Positions 17,904 to 25,300 of a stretch of 64,000 bases of DNA are shown in pieces. This stretch comes from Mucilaginibacter sp. cycad4. GTDB taxonomy: Bacteria > Bacteroidota > Bacteroidia > Sphingobacteriales > Sphingobacteriaceae. Location of the stretch: assembly GCF_034263275.1 (NCBI RefSeq), contig NZ_CP139559.1, forward strand, positions 1,550,001 through 1,614,000, in the 5' to 3' direction. How positions within the stretch are numbered: position 1 is the first letter of the stretch; each line of letters opens with the position of its first letter. A program made the translations under genes and the position numbers. The notes beneath the pieces are model-generated. The model saw only the letters and a program-made list of their open reading frames with translations. It did not search any database and was not told where the DNA came from.

Positions 17904-18634
17904 TACCTATGGAATGGCATATAGGATGTTCAGGCTTTTACTATCGTCACTGGAAAAATACTTTTTACCCGGAGGGGCTGGCGCAAAAGCGCTGGTTTGA
18001 GTTTTATGCCGGGCAATTCCGCACCCTGGAATTGAATGTGACCTTTTATCGTTTCCCGCAATTACCCATGCTGCGTACCTGGTATGAAAAGGCGCCGGCA
18101 GAGTTTCGCTTCGCGGTAAAAGCCCCCAAGGCTATTACCCATTTTAAGCAGTTTCACGGTACTGTGGATATGATTACGAGCTTTTATGATACCATCCGCA
18201 ATGGTTTACAGGAAAAGTTAGGACCTGTATTGTTCCAGTTTCCGCCGCGTTTTCATTATGATGAAGAACGTTTGACACGCGTACTGGCGCAACTGGATCC
18301 GGGTTTTAGTAATGTATTGGAGTTCAGGCATCCGGGCTGGTGGCGGGAAGATGTTTATACACAACTTAGGGGGCATGGTGTTTCTTTTTGCGGCATGAGC
18401 CATCCCGAACTGCCGGATGAACCTGTTGTAACCGGCCCGGTGGTATATTATCGCTTTCACGGTGTTCCGGACTTATATCGCTCATCTTATGGTGATGCTC
18501 AATTACGGAAGTTTGCTGATGAGATTAATTCAAAATCGGAAGTCAGGGAAGCTTGGTGTTATTTTAACAACGACGCGGCAGTAGCAGCTATTCCCAATGC
18601 AAAGTCCCTGCTGCAATTTTCGGTTAAGCACTAA
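17900..18634 (+). CDS. DUF72 domain-containing protein (first paralogue)
   Basis: A 244-residue cytoplasmic protein of the DUF72 (YecE-like) TIM-barrel family. Diagnostic segments are HIGCSGFYYRHWKNTFYPEG near the N-terminus, LELNVTFYRFP, FRFAVKAPKAITHFK, GPVLFQFPPRF, VLEFRHPGWW and VYYRFHG. The conserved Arg-His, Glu and Arg residues are intact, so the fold should be active, but the reaction is unknown. The ATG at 17900 overlaps the YetF stop; ATG 17909 (MEWHIG) is an alternative. It closes the operon that begins at 14571 and is followed by a strong hairpin. A second DUF72 gene lies at 24165, only 6 kb away, and shares the same motifs with modest overall identity. Confidence 0.92.
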   Translation: MIPMEWHIGCSGFYYRHWKNTFYPEGLAQKRWFEFYAGQFRTLELNVTFYRFPQLPMLRTWYEKAPAEFRFAVKAPKAITHFKQFHGTVDMITSFYDTIRNGLQEKLGPVLFQFPPRFHYDEERLTRVLAQLDPGFSNVLEFRHPGWWREDVYTQLRGHGVSFCGMSHPELPDEPVVTGPVVYYRFHGVPDLYRSSYGDAQLRKFADEINSKSEVREAWCYFNNDAAVAAIPNAKSLLQFSVKH

Positions 18635-18650
18635 TGTAAAATGTTAACAA

Positions 18651-18674
18651 ATAGGGCGGCGAAAGCCGCCCTAT
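18651..18674 (+). terminator. bidirectional-type terminator hairpin
   Basis: A perfect 10-bp stem (ATAGGGCGGC / GCCGCCCTAT) with a GAAA tetraloop sits between the convergent DUF72 gene (plus) and the CinA-DUF892 gene (minus). A-rich sequence on the left and T-poor sequence on the right make it better as a terminator for the minus-strand gene, but it can serve both. Confidence 0.75.
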
Positions 18675-18687
18675 CAGTCGGTTTGTT

Positions 18688-19746
18688 TTATTCTGTTTCC
18701 GCTGCTGCCGCTTCATTTACATAGTTTTCGGCTACCTGGGTTAACAGGGCATCGGCATTTTTCTCCTCGGTCAGGGTTTCCTCCAACAGGCTCTGCGCTT
18801 CGCTGTAGCCTAATGTACCGGCCAGCGTACGCAAAGTGCCGTATGATGCGATTTCATAATGTTCCACTTTTTGTGCCGCCGAGATAATAGCTACGTCACG
18901 TACTTCTGTGCCTTTATCGGTATCTGACAGCAATTCTGTTGCCTCATTCAGCAAACCTTCCATTGCCAGGCATTTTTTAGCCGAAGCTTTCTCACCAATG
19001 GACTCGAATACGCTTTCCAGGCGGGTAACGTGGTTTTTGGTTTCTTCCAGGTGAGCGGTGATGGTTTGCTTCAGATCTTCTGAGGTAGCCCCCTTGATCA
19101 ATTTTGGCAGGGCGGTGGCCAAATGCTTCTCGGCCCAATAAAGGTCCTTAATCTCGTCAATGAATAATTCTTTCAGCGCGCTCTCGGCTTCCGGGCTGCG
19201 GCTGGCCGCTGCTGCGGTCTTTTTGTTGTTTTTTGTTGCCATAGTAGATATATGTTGATGATAATTAAATTGAGTTAAACCCCTGATCAGCATCTCCGCG
19301 GTAGCCTGGATGGTTTGCTGAATAATTTCTTCGCATGATCCCCGAAATACTTTTCGAAAACTGAGGTGCTTGTCGTGGATCAGTGCAAATACAAACATAG
19401 TTCCGACCGGCTTTTCCGGGGTTTCGCTGCCACCGGGTGTAGTCAGCCCGGTAACGGTTACCTGGATGTCGGATGGGATAAGATGGGCCAGGCGGTACGC
19501 CATTTCCCTCGTCACCTCCATCGACTCTGGCGTAAACTGATCAATCAATCCTTTCGGTACTCCTAACAGGGAAACCTTGAGATCGGCGTCATAGCAGGCG
19601 ATCCCTCCCTTAAGCACCTGACCGGATTCTTCAGTTAGTGCAAACTCCGAACAAAGCCAGCCGGCCGTAGCACTTTCGGCAAAGGCAATTGTCATCCCCT
19701 GTTGAGCTATCAGTTTACTGCATTCTCCAATCTTATTTTCTGCCAT
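18688..19746 (-). CDS. fusion: CinA-type amidase domain + DUF892 (YciE-like ferritin) domain
   Basis: A 352-residue frame joining two normally separate proteins. Residues 1-158 are a CinA C-terminal domain (nicotinamide-nucleotide amidase family) with AESATAGWL, a GG-x-A-C-Y tract (KGGIACYDAD) and the loop TTPGGSETPEKPVGTM. Residues 169-352 are a DUF892/YciE-type helical bundle with LFIDEIKDLYWAEKHLATALPKL, HLEETKNHVTRLE and AAQKVEHYEIASYGTLR, whose Glu/His residues could bind a di-iron centre. The joint (about 157-168) reads like an untranslated spacer followed by a natural start, MATKNNKKT (ATG at 19242). The simplest explanation is two ancestral genes fused by loss of a stop, or alternatively two proteins made with an internal start. 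DUF892 proteins are stress-linked; the partner domain recycles NMN in other bacteria. Confidence 0.85.
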   Translation of the reverse strand: MAENKIGECSKLIAQQGMTIAFAESATAGWLCSEFALTEESGQVLKGGIACYDADLKVSLLGVPKGLIDQFTPESMEVTREMAYRLAHLIPSDIQVTVTGLTTPGGSETPEKPVGTMFVFALIHDKHLSFRKVFRGSCEEIIQQTIQATAEMLIRGLTQFNYHQHISTMATKNNKKTAAAASRSPEAESALKELFIDEIKDLYWAEKHLATALPKLIKGATSEDLKQTITAHLEETKNHVTRLESVFESIGEKASAKKCLAMEGLLNEATELLSDTDKGTEVRDVAIISAAQKVEHYEIASYGTLRTLAGTLGYSEAQSLLEETLTEEKNADALLTQVAENYVNEAAAAETE

Positions 19747-19829
19747 GATTTATTGACCCCGGTCCGCCGGTTTACAAGCTCTATAAAAACCACCCGAAAT
19801 ACAGTTTTGTTTTGTTGTAATTGATTATT

Positions 19830-20882
19830 TTAATAATAAATTAAAGTTTCGAGAATATCACTGATGAAAAAATGCGCACCGCAAACAAACTCGTCGGCCG
19901 CGCCATAATAGATGGTTAAACGGTCGCCATCTACAATATGGCCATTAGTGAAAACAACATAACCGAAAAAGCCGCTAAGCTCATAAGGCTCGGTTGGCAC
20001 CATGATCGGGTTGCCACTGCGGGCAATGATCCTTGACGGATTGTTAATGTCCATTAAAAAAGCGCCAAGGCAATAACGGTGTTCCGCATTTGCGCCATGA
20101 TATATCTCCAGCCAGCCGCGTTTAGTGCGGATAGGCGCCGCGCCGGCACCAACGCGGCCGCTGTCCCACATTCCGGGCCGGGTTTTTATCAGGCACTGGT
20201 GATTGCCCCATTGCCGGCTGTCTGTTGACTCTGCCAGCCAGATATAGTTGCCGCCAATCTCTTTGCTGCTTGGCCGGTGGAGGCAGTAATATTTACCGGC
20301 GATCTTTTCCTCGAAAATTGCACAATCTTTATTATGCGGAGGCAGGATCATCCCGCCGCTTTCAAAGTGCTGCCAGTTGGTGGTGGTTAGCAGGCCTACA
20401 CCTACGCCGCTGTCTGATACGGCGGTATAGGTCAGGTAATAAGTATTATCTATCTGCGTAACCCGGCAATCCTCTATACCAAAACGTTCCAGGTACCCCT
20501 TTCCGAATAATGGGGGATAACCTTCCTGCTCGGTAAAACGGATCCCGTCGTCACTGGCCAGTAAGCGTAAATGTGAAACTGTGGTGAGATAATCCAACCC
20601 TTTATAGCTAATGACCCGGGCATCGGTAGCGATAAGGTCAGGATCGTTAAGCGGCACCTTAATGATCTCGGTATTGCCCGTGGCATCCAGGGCCGGGAAA
20701 AACAAAACGCCTTCCTCCTGCATAACCCCTTCGGCTACTCTTACAACGAGCCAGGTTTTACCTCCATAGCTAAAAACGCCGGGATTAAGCAGGCTGATAA
20801 TTTGTAAGCCCTCGCGGCTGGGAGCAAGATCTTTTGGCAGCAGCAATGGGTTTTCCGAAAAGCGTTGTGCCAGGTCTTTCAT
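19830..20882 (-). CDS. GH130-family beta-mannoside phosphorylase/hydrolase-like enzyme
   Basis: A 350-residue cytoplasmic protein with a five-bladed beta-propeller of the GH130 type (PF04041). Recognisable blocks are NPLLLPKDLAPSREG at the start, LNPGVFSYGGKTWLVVRVAEG, GIEDCRVTQIDNTYYLTYTA with the catalytic-type Asp, HNKDCAIFEEKIAGKYY with a phosphate-site-like basic pair, and WLEIYHGAN. GH130 members phosphorolyse or hydrolyse beta-1,2- or beta-1,4-linked mannosides; the specificity here is not determined. The start overlaps by 4 bases the end of the SpoIIAA-like gene, so it is the last gene of a four-gene minus-strand operon headed by the FAD/Rieske enzyme. The setting is stress-related rather than a PUL, which suggests turnover of an internal mannan-like or compatible glycan (inference). 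Confidence 0.88.
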   Translation of the reverse strand: MKDLAQRFSENPLLLPKDLAPSREGLQIISLLNPGVFSYGGKTWLVVRVAEGVMQEEGVLFFPALDATGNTEIIKVPLNDPDLIATDARVISYKGLDYLTTVSHLRLLASDDGIRFTEQEGYPPLFGKGYLERFGIEDCRVTQIDNTYYLTYTAVSDSGVGVGLLTTTNWQHFESGGMILPPHNKDCAIFEEKIAGKYYCLHRPSSKEIGGNYIWLAESTDSRQWGNHQCLIKTRPGMWDSGRVGAGAAPIRTKRGWLEIYHGANAEHRYCLGAFLMDINNPSRIIARSGNPIMVPTEPYELSGFFGYVVFTNGHIVDGDRLTIYYGAADEFVCGAHFFISDILETLIYY

Positions 20883-21250
20883 ATTTCTTCCCCGCTAACC
20901 CAGGCTTTAGCCTCTTCCAACTGATCAGGTGAAAAGCCGCGCGACTTGCCCGGTATCATGAATTGGAAGATATCTGTAAACCATTCTACGCCTTTTTGAT
21001 CGGTTACTACCGCAATGCGGTGCCAGTTTGTAAAGTTCGTCAGCCCAAGTTTGAGGTCGTCCCACCAGGCGGCCAGTGTAAAATTCTGCACACCGGTTCC
21101 CAATACCAGCAAATAATTGATTTCGCCCTGGCGGTTTTTGAGTTCCTGTATCTTGGGTATCAGTACAGTCTCCATATCGTTGCGGGTTACTTCACCGCTG
21201 GCATAGATCCCTACCACATGCTCCGGAAGATTATTAATTATTTGTAGCAT
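20879..21250 (-). CDS. SpoIIAA-like (STAS-fold) protein
   Basis: A 123-residue protein matching the SpoIIAA-like family PF11964. It has an initial beta strand (MLQIINNLPEHVVGIYASG), the EVTRNDMETVLIPKIQE helix, an NYLLVLGTG strand, a DDLKLGLTNFTNWHRIAVVTD block, and a C-terminal segment FSPDQLEEAKAWV. These small STAS-like proteins are common and of unknown function; they may bind lipids or partner proteins. It is packed between the membrane protein (17-bp overlap) and the GH130 gene (4-bp overlap), so all three are probably cotranslated. Confidence 0.88.
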   Translation of the reverse strand: MLQIINNLPEHVVGIYASGEVTRNDMETVLIPKIQELKNRQGEINYLLVLGTGVQNFTLAAWWDDLKLGLTNFTNWHRIAVVTDQKGVEWFTDIFQFMIPGKSRGFSPDQLEEAKAWVSGEEI

Positions 21251-21701
21251 AATTTGTTGTTTTTTGTAAAATGTGATAACCTATGCCGGCGAAAACCGCA
21301 AACACAATATGAGCGGGCACCAGTTGCAGATAATATTTTTTAAAATTGAGTGATGGGGGCAGCGGGTGCATTTTAAAGGTTGTTTTCCAGACAGCCACGG
21401 CTAATAGCCCGCTTAGCCCACCCAGCCAAAGGTTTGTTTTGAGATCAGGTTTTAATTTACCGCGGTGCCATAGTTCTACATAAACGAGTGTAAACAGTAA
21501 GCCTACACCATAATGCCCCAACCAGCCCAAAGCCTGGCTTTGCTGCTTATCTAATTTAGGGATCAGGCGACCGGTTAGCTGGCCCAGGCGCTCGGGTTCG
21601 CTGAAGTTTTCGCCGTCGGCCAGCGATACAAGGTAGCTGAACAGCGTCATGAAGGTAGTACCGGTGAGTCCCGAAATCAAAATTTCTTTAGTTTTCATCA
21701 T
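21234..21701 (-). CDS. four-helix integral membrane protein, unknown
   Basis: A 155-residue protein with four predicted transmembrane segments (about 7-27, 63-81, 91-108, 128-145). Motifs include TGTTFMTLFSYLVS, LGWLGHYGVGLLFTLVYVELW and the basic/aromatic loop HPLPPSLNFKKYYLQLVPAH. I recognise the general shape of small Bacteroidota membrane proteins that sit in stress clusters, but no characterised family. It overlaps its upstream neighbour, the FAD/Rieske gene, by 14 bases and its downstream neighbour by 17 bases, so it belongs to that operon and could anchor or assist the oxidoreductase. Confidence 0.8.
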   Translation of the reverse strand: MMKTKEILISGLTGTTFMTLFSYLVSLADGENFSEPERLGQLTGRLIPKLDKQQSQALGWLGHYGVGLLFTLVYVELWHRGKLKPDLKTNLWLGGLSGLLAVAVWKTTFKMHPLPPSLNFKKYYLQLVPAHIVFAVFAGIGYHILQKTTNYATNN

Positions 21702-23220
21702 TGCTTATCCTGGTAAGGCCCCTGGTTGCAGGCCCGGTTAATACTTTGCCATTAATATCGTAGCGCGCACCGTGGCAAGGGCAGTCCCAGCTCTTTTCTT
21801 CACTGTTCCAACTAACAATGCAGGCGGCATGGGTGCAAACCGGGCTTAGGGCATGTATGGTGCCGTCGTCATCACGGTAAGCGGCGATTTTTTTTCCATC
21901 AACTTCAACTACTTTGCCGGTGCCCGGCTTTAACCTGTTAAGCGAGTCGGTGCTTTTAATATTCAGGCGATCAGCTACAAAATGATAGGCTACATCGGCA
22001 TTTTCTTTTACAAATTCGCTAAACCCGTCTATCGGCTTTATTCTACCCGGATTAAACAATTTTTCGTACTTGCTGCCCTTGCCGCTTACCAGGTCGGCAA
22101 GAATCCTGGCGGCAACGCTTCCGAACATCATGCCGTTGCCGTTATAACCGGTTGCGCAATAAATACCATTAGCAGCCATAGGCATCCGGCCGATATAGGG
22201 CAGGCCATCCACGGGCACATAATACTGACTTGACCAGCGGTATTTAACCGATGATACGCGATAATACTTATGTGCATATTTTTCAAGGTTGGCAAAAGCC
22301 TTCTCCGGGTCCTCATGCCCTGTCTTGTGATCCAGCCCGCCAATCAATAATAATTCCTGCCCGTCTATTACGTGTGTCCGCACATAATGATAAGGTTCCT
22401 GGCAGTCATAAATAAGTCCGTCAGGATATTTTTCGCTATGGAGTTTGACGGCCAGTACGTAACTCCGGTAAGGTGCACACTCAAAATTGAATACATTGAT
22501 ATTCGGCGGCATATGAGTGGCATAGATTACGCTTTTTGCCCGGATCTTATTTTCACCAGCTTGCGCGATATGTATTTCATCGTCAGTGACTGTTTTTTCA
22601 ATAAGCGTGTTTTCTAATAACGTGCCGCCGGCTTCCAAATAAGCTTTTTGTAATCCTTTTAAATATTTTATGGGGTGAAATTGTGCCTGGCCATCAAAAG
22701 CCAAAGCTTTTTGAAAAGGAACCGGTGTGGGTACTTCGTCTGTATATTTTACAGGAACGCCAACTTTAATCGCGCCCTGGTATATGTCATCCAGCATTTT
22801 GACTTCATCTTCATTTTCGGCATACAGGTAACCGGTTTTCGGTTCATAATCGCACTTGATGCCATAGGTATCGATATTGGTTTTAATCAGCCCGAACCCT
22901 TCATTGATCGCATCTGCAAAAAACTGTGCGCCTTCTTCGCCAAAAGCGCTTGCAGCTTCGTTGTAAGTAGTATCGGCAAAGGTATTAATATGCGCACTGG
23001 TGCCGCTGGTTGTGCCAAAACCGGGATTACGCGCTTCTGCAATAACAGTAACCTTTCCTGCTTTTTGTAATAACAACGCCGCTGTCAGGCCGGTGATCCC
23101 GGCGCCAACAATGAGGCAGTCATATATTCTATCTTCGGATCCGGCGCTGGCTTCCGGATTGCTGAGAGACTGCCAGGGGCTGTTCCTGGCACCGTCCCTT
23201 TTAATGTTCATTAGCGTCAT
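21688..23220 (-). CDS. FAD-dependent oxidoreductase with C-terminal Rieske [2Fe-2S] domain
   Basis: About 510 residues from the chosen ATG (23220), which is nearer the conserved N-terminus than the ATG at 23262; 23211 is also possible. The N-terminal DAO-type flavin domain has the dinucleotide motif CLIVGAGITGLTAALLL and ends in a CATGYNGNGMMFG block typical of amine-oxidase-like/YhfW proteins. The last ~80 residues form a Rieske domain with CTHAAC and CPCHGARYD, that is the Cys-X-His and Cys-X2-His ligand pairs. It is expected to couple flavin chemistry to an iron-sulfur electron carrier; the substrate is unknown. It leads a four-gene operon (membrane protein, SpoIIAA-like, GH130) and is divergent from the DksA-like gene. 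Confidence 0.92.
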   Translation of the reverse strand: MTLMNIKRDGARNSPWQSLSNPEASAGSEDRIYDCLIVGAGITGLTAALLLQKAGKVTVIAEARNPGFGTTSGTSAHINTFADTTYNEAASAFGEEGAQFFADAINEGFGLIKTNIDTYGIKCDYEPKTGYLYAENEDEVKMLDDIYQGAIKVGVPVKYTDEVPTPVPFQKALAFDGQAQFHPIKYLKGLQKAYLEAGGTLLENTLIEKTVTDDEIHIAQAGENKIRAKSVIYATHMPPNINVFNFECAPYRSYVLAVKLHSEKYPDGLIYDCQEPYHYVRTHVIDGQELLLIGGLDHKTGHEDPEKAFANLEKYAHKYYRVSSVKYRWSSQYYVPVDGLPYIGRMPMAANGIYCATGYNGNGMMFGSVAARILADLVSGKGSKYEKLFNPGRIKPIDGFSEFVKENADVAYHFVADRLNIKSTDSLNRLKPGTGKVVEVDGKKIAAYRDDDGTIHALSPVCTHAACIVSWNSEEKSWDCPCHGARYDINGKVLTGPATRGLTRISNDEN

Positions 23221-23560
23221 TGTATAGATTTTTATTATCATTAATACAGCGCAAATGAGCAATGGTTTCTTTTTAGGAATATTTTTAATTATTTAATTAA
23301 ATTAAAGGAAATGTCGGCTGGAATAACCGGCTTTTCCGTACGGATGTGCAGTTAGGGTCTTATTTCGAAACGTTTGGGGAGGGGCTGTAGAATATAGATT
23401 TACGAAGTTTTTGCAAATGTTATGAAAACGGCGAGGTTCTGAAAAGCGAAAATGAAAAACTATTCGCGGTAACCTGTTCAATTTCGAAGTGCCGTTTGAA
23501 CCGATTGTTTGTTTATTATATTTATGCCAACCATTTATACAGATATTTGTTAAGCCAATC
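23221..23560. other. 340-bp divergent region, no gene
   Basis: The region separates the FAD/Rieske operon (minus) from the DksA-like operon (plus). Both open frames that cross it are shadows or unlikely N-terminal extensions. It is AT-rich near 23270-23310; no clear palindrome was found. Confidence 0.5.
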
Positions 23561-23944
23561 ATGCAACAGGAAACTACTAAAACACGGTACAGTGATGCCG
23601 AATTAAATGAATTCAGAACATTGATCAAAGAAAAAATTGGCGTGGCACGCGAAGAGCTGCAGGAACTGGCGGGTACGCTTAGCGCCTCAAACACCAATGG
23701 AGATGATGCCGCGATTGCCGGCAAGACGCTGGAAGATGGTTCGGCGACCTTTGAAAAGGAACAGATCAACCAACTGGCCGCCCGCCAGAAAAAATTCATC
23801 GAGCAGCTTGAAGCTGCGCTGATGCGTATCGAAAACAGAACTTATGGCATTTGCCGTTCTACCGGTAAACTCATACCAAGAGAGCGGCTGCTTGCTGTTC
23901 CGCACACTACCCAAAGCATGGAAGCCAAACTCAAACAGGCATGA
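23561..23944 (+). CDS. TraR/DksA-family protein with degenerate zinc finger
   Basis: 127 residues from ATG 23561. An in-frame upstream ATG at 23489 would add a non-homologous extension and is rejected. The N-terminal two-thirds is a helical hairpin like the DksA coiled coil, with DDAAIAGK replacing the usual D-x-x-D-x-A tip, and a long helix ARQKKFIEQLEAALMRIENRTY. The C-terminal finger reads YGICRSTGKLIPRERLLAVPHT. Only one of the four zinc-binding cysteines remains, as in many Bacteroidota members. It probably binds RNA polymerase through the secondary channel or is a relative with another role; the effect on transcription is not established. The last 4 bases overlap the next gene. Confidence 0.9.
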   Translation: MQQETTKTRYSDAELNEFRTLIKEKIGVAREELQELAGTLSASNTNGDDAAIAGKTLEDGSATFEKEQINQLAARQKKFIEQLEAALMRIENRTYGICRSTGKLIPRERLLAVPHTTQSMEAKLKQA

Positions 23945-24168
23945 GTTCGGCGTTTGTAAAAGAGGGGGAGGCCAGGCATCTTAAAGATGTTGCACCGAAT
24001 ATCGGCGCACTGCTTTTTTTTCTGCGTGTGGAAAATAACGGCACTATTATCCGTGATGAAAAAATCTACTTTAGTCAAAAACACGGTCGTGATGTTTATG
24101 AAATGAGCGACGGCCTGGCTTATGCACTGGGTGATGACAATCACTGGTATATCATCCTTGACCTATGA
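23941..24168 (+). CDS. small conserved-looking hypothetical protein
   Basis: 75 residues, no signal or membrane segment. Sequence features are an N-terminal charged stretch (KEGEARHLKDVAPNIGALLFFLR) and a C-terminal segment VYEMSDGLAYALGDDNHWYIILDL with an aromatic/acidic end. I do not recognise the family. Its start overlaps the DksA-like stop and its stop overlaps the DUF72 start, each by 4 bases, which supports it as a genuine coupled gene. Function unknown. Confidence 0.75.
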   Translation: MSSAFVKEGEARHLKDVAPNIGALLFFLRVENNGTIIRDEKIYFSQKHGRDVYEMSDGLAYALGDDNHWYIILDL

Positions 24169-24893
24169 CAGGAACGTTTTTTGGAGGGACCAGCGGCTTA
24201 CAGATCGACAGGCCCCGGCGGGATTTCCCGCCTGAATACAGTCATTTGTCGCGGCTGGGTTATTACCCTTTGCAGGAAAACAGCATCGAGGTTAACAGCT
24301 CTTTCTATAAAATTCCGCAGGCAAAAACCATAGCCCGCTGGGCCGCTGAAGTAACCGAAGGATTTCGTTTTACTTTCAAACTGTGGCAGGGGATCACGCA
24401 CCAAAAAAGTTTGTTTTTCAATGAGGAAGATGTTATCCGTTTTATGCAGGCTATCCATTTGCCGGAAACTGAACGTGGTTGCCTGCTCGTTCAGTTTCCG
24501 CCCGGCCTGCAGGTGGGGGCCCTTCCTCAATTAACGAAATTACTGGAAGCTCTTAAACTTTATACATGGCCTATGGCCGTCGAATTTCGTCATCCGTCCT
24601 GGTACAGGGACGAAGTTTTTGAACTTTTGAACCGGCACCAGGCAGCAACGGTGTTGCAGGATATGCCCAAATCAGCTACGCCCATGGAATTCACCGCCGA
24701 TGAACTGGTTTACCTGCGTTTTCATGGCCCATCAGGCAATTATAAAGGAAGTTACAGCGAAAGTTTCCTTTCTGAATATGCGTCTTATATCAATGAATGG
24801 CAGCAGGAAGGCAAAACAGTTTATGTGTACTTCAACAATACAGCCGGTGCAGCGCTGGAAAATCTTCAGTTATTGAAACGCCTTCTCATTTAA
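24165..24893 (+). CDS. DUF72 domain-containing protein (second paralogue)
   Basis: A 242-residue DUF72/YecE-family barrel. Visible family blocks: FFGGTSGLQIDRPRRDFPPE, INSSFYKIP-like VNSSFYKIPQ, FRFTFKLWQGITH, GCLLVQFPPGL, AVEFRHPSWYRDEVF, and VYLRFHGPSGNYKGSYS. It shares the Phe-x-Phe-x-Lys and Glu-Phe-Arg-His-Pro motifs with the gene at 17900, but the two are far apart in sequence and represent separate lineages. It ends the DksA-like operon. As with the other copy, the fold is clear but the reaction is unknown. Confidence 0.92.
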   Translation: MTGTFFGGTSGLQIDRPRRDFPPEYSHLSRLGYYPLQENSIEVNSSFYKIPQAKTIARWAAEVTEGFRFTFKLWQGITHQKSLFFNEEDVIRFMQAIHLPETERGCLLVQFPPGLQVGALPQLTKLLEALKLYTWPMAVEFRHPSWYRDEVFELLNRHQAATVLQDMPKSATPMEFTADELVYLRFHGPSGNYKGSYSESFLSEYASYINEWQQEGKTVYVYFNNTAGAALENLQLLKRLLI

Positions 24894-25300
24894 ACAAAGG
24901 CGACCGGTAGCAATTTGAAATCCCTGCAAATGCAACTTTTAAACCTGAAGCCGAGCCAGATCTAAAGTAAGACAGGGAGTGAAGCTTACTGTCAGCCCTA
25001 TTATTCATAGGCAACCGCGGAAGGCGAAATAACCGCGTGTTTTAAAAAAAATGCCGCCGCTAAATAAATAGATGAAGCCTCAGCAACTCTCCTGCAAAAT
25101 TAAGAAGGTTCAGGGCAATAGCTTTCGGTGGCAATTCGGGGTTACACCCGCTGCTACCTGAAAAACATTCATATATTTTTTGAAAATTGTCAATTATTAA
25201 GTTTAAAATTAAATAATTAAAATTTACAGATCTTAACTCCCCATGCTTTAAGATTTGGTGGCATATCTTTTCCGGAAATTGAAATGTTTAATAAGCAGTT
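24894..25300. other. 407-bp intergenic region with weak hairpin
   Basis: A short hairpin (CGCGG 25016-25020 / CCGCG 25033-25037) lies before an A-rich run and may help end the DUF72 transcript. Around 25070-25180 a GC-richer stretch could be structured, but I could match it to no known riboswitch. A minus-strand 32-codon frame there (reading through PPKAIALNLLNFAGELLRL) is protein-like but lacks a start. TGTTTAATAA at 25285-25294 resembles the half-site near the GntR gene. Confidence 0.4.

Noticed and set aside
23302..23799. 165-codon minus-strand frame across the DksA-like start
   Set aside because: It is antisense to a recognised family gene and its own sequence shows no domain or conserved composition.
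25070..25180. possible riboswitch-like leader before the FAD oxidoreductase
   Set aside because: I could not fit the sequence to a known riboswitch core, and the distance to the start is more than 120 bp without a terminator structure.
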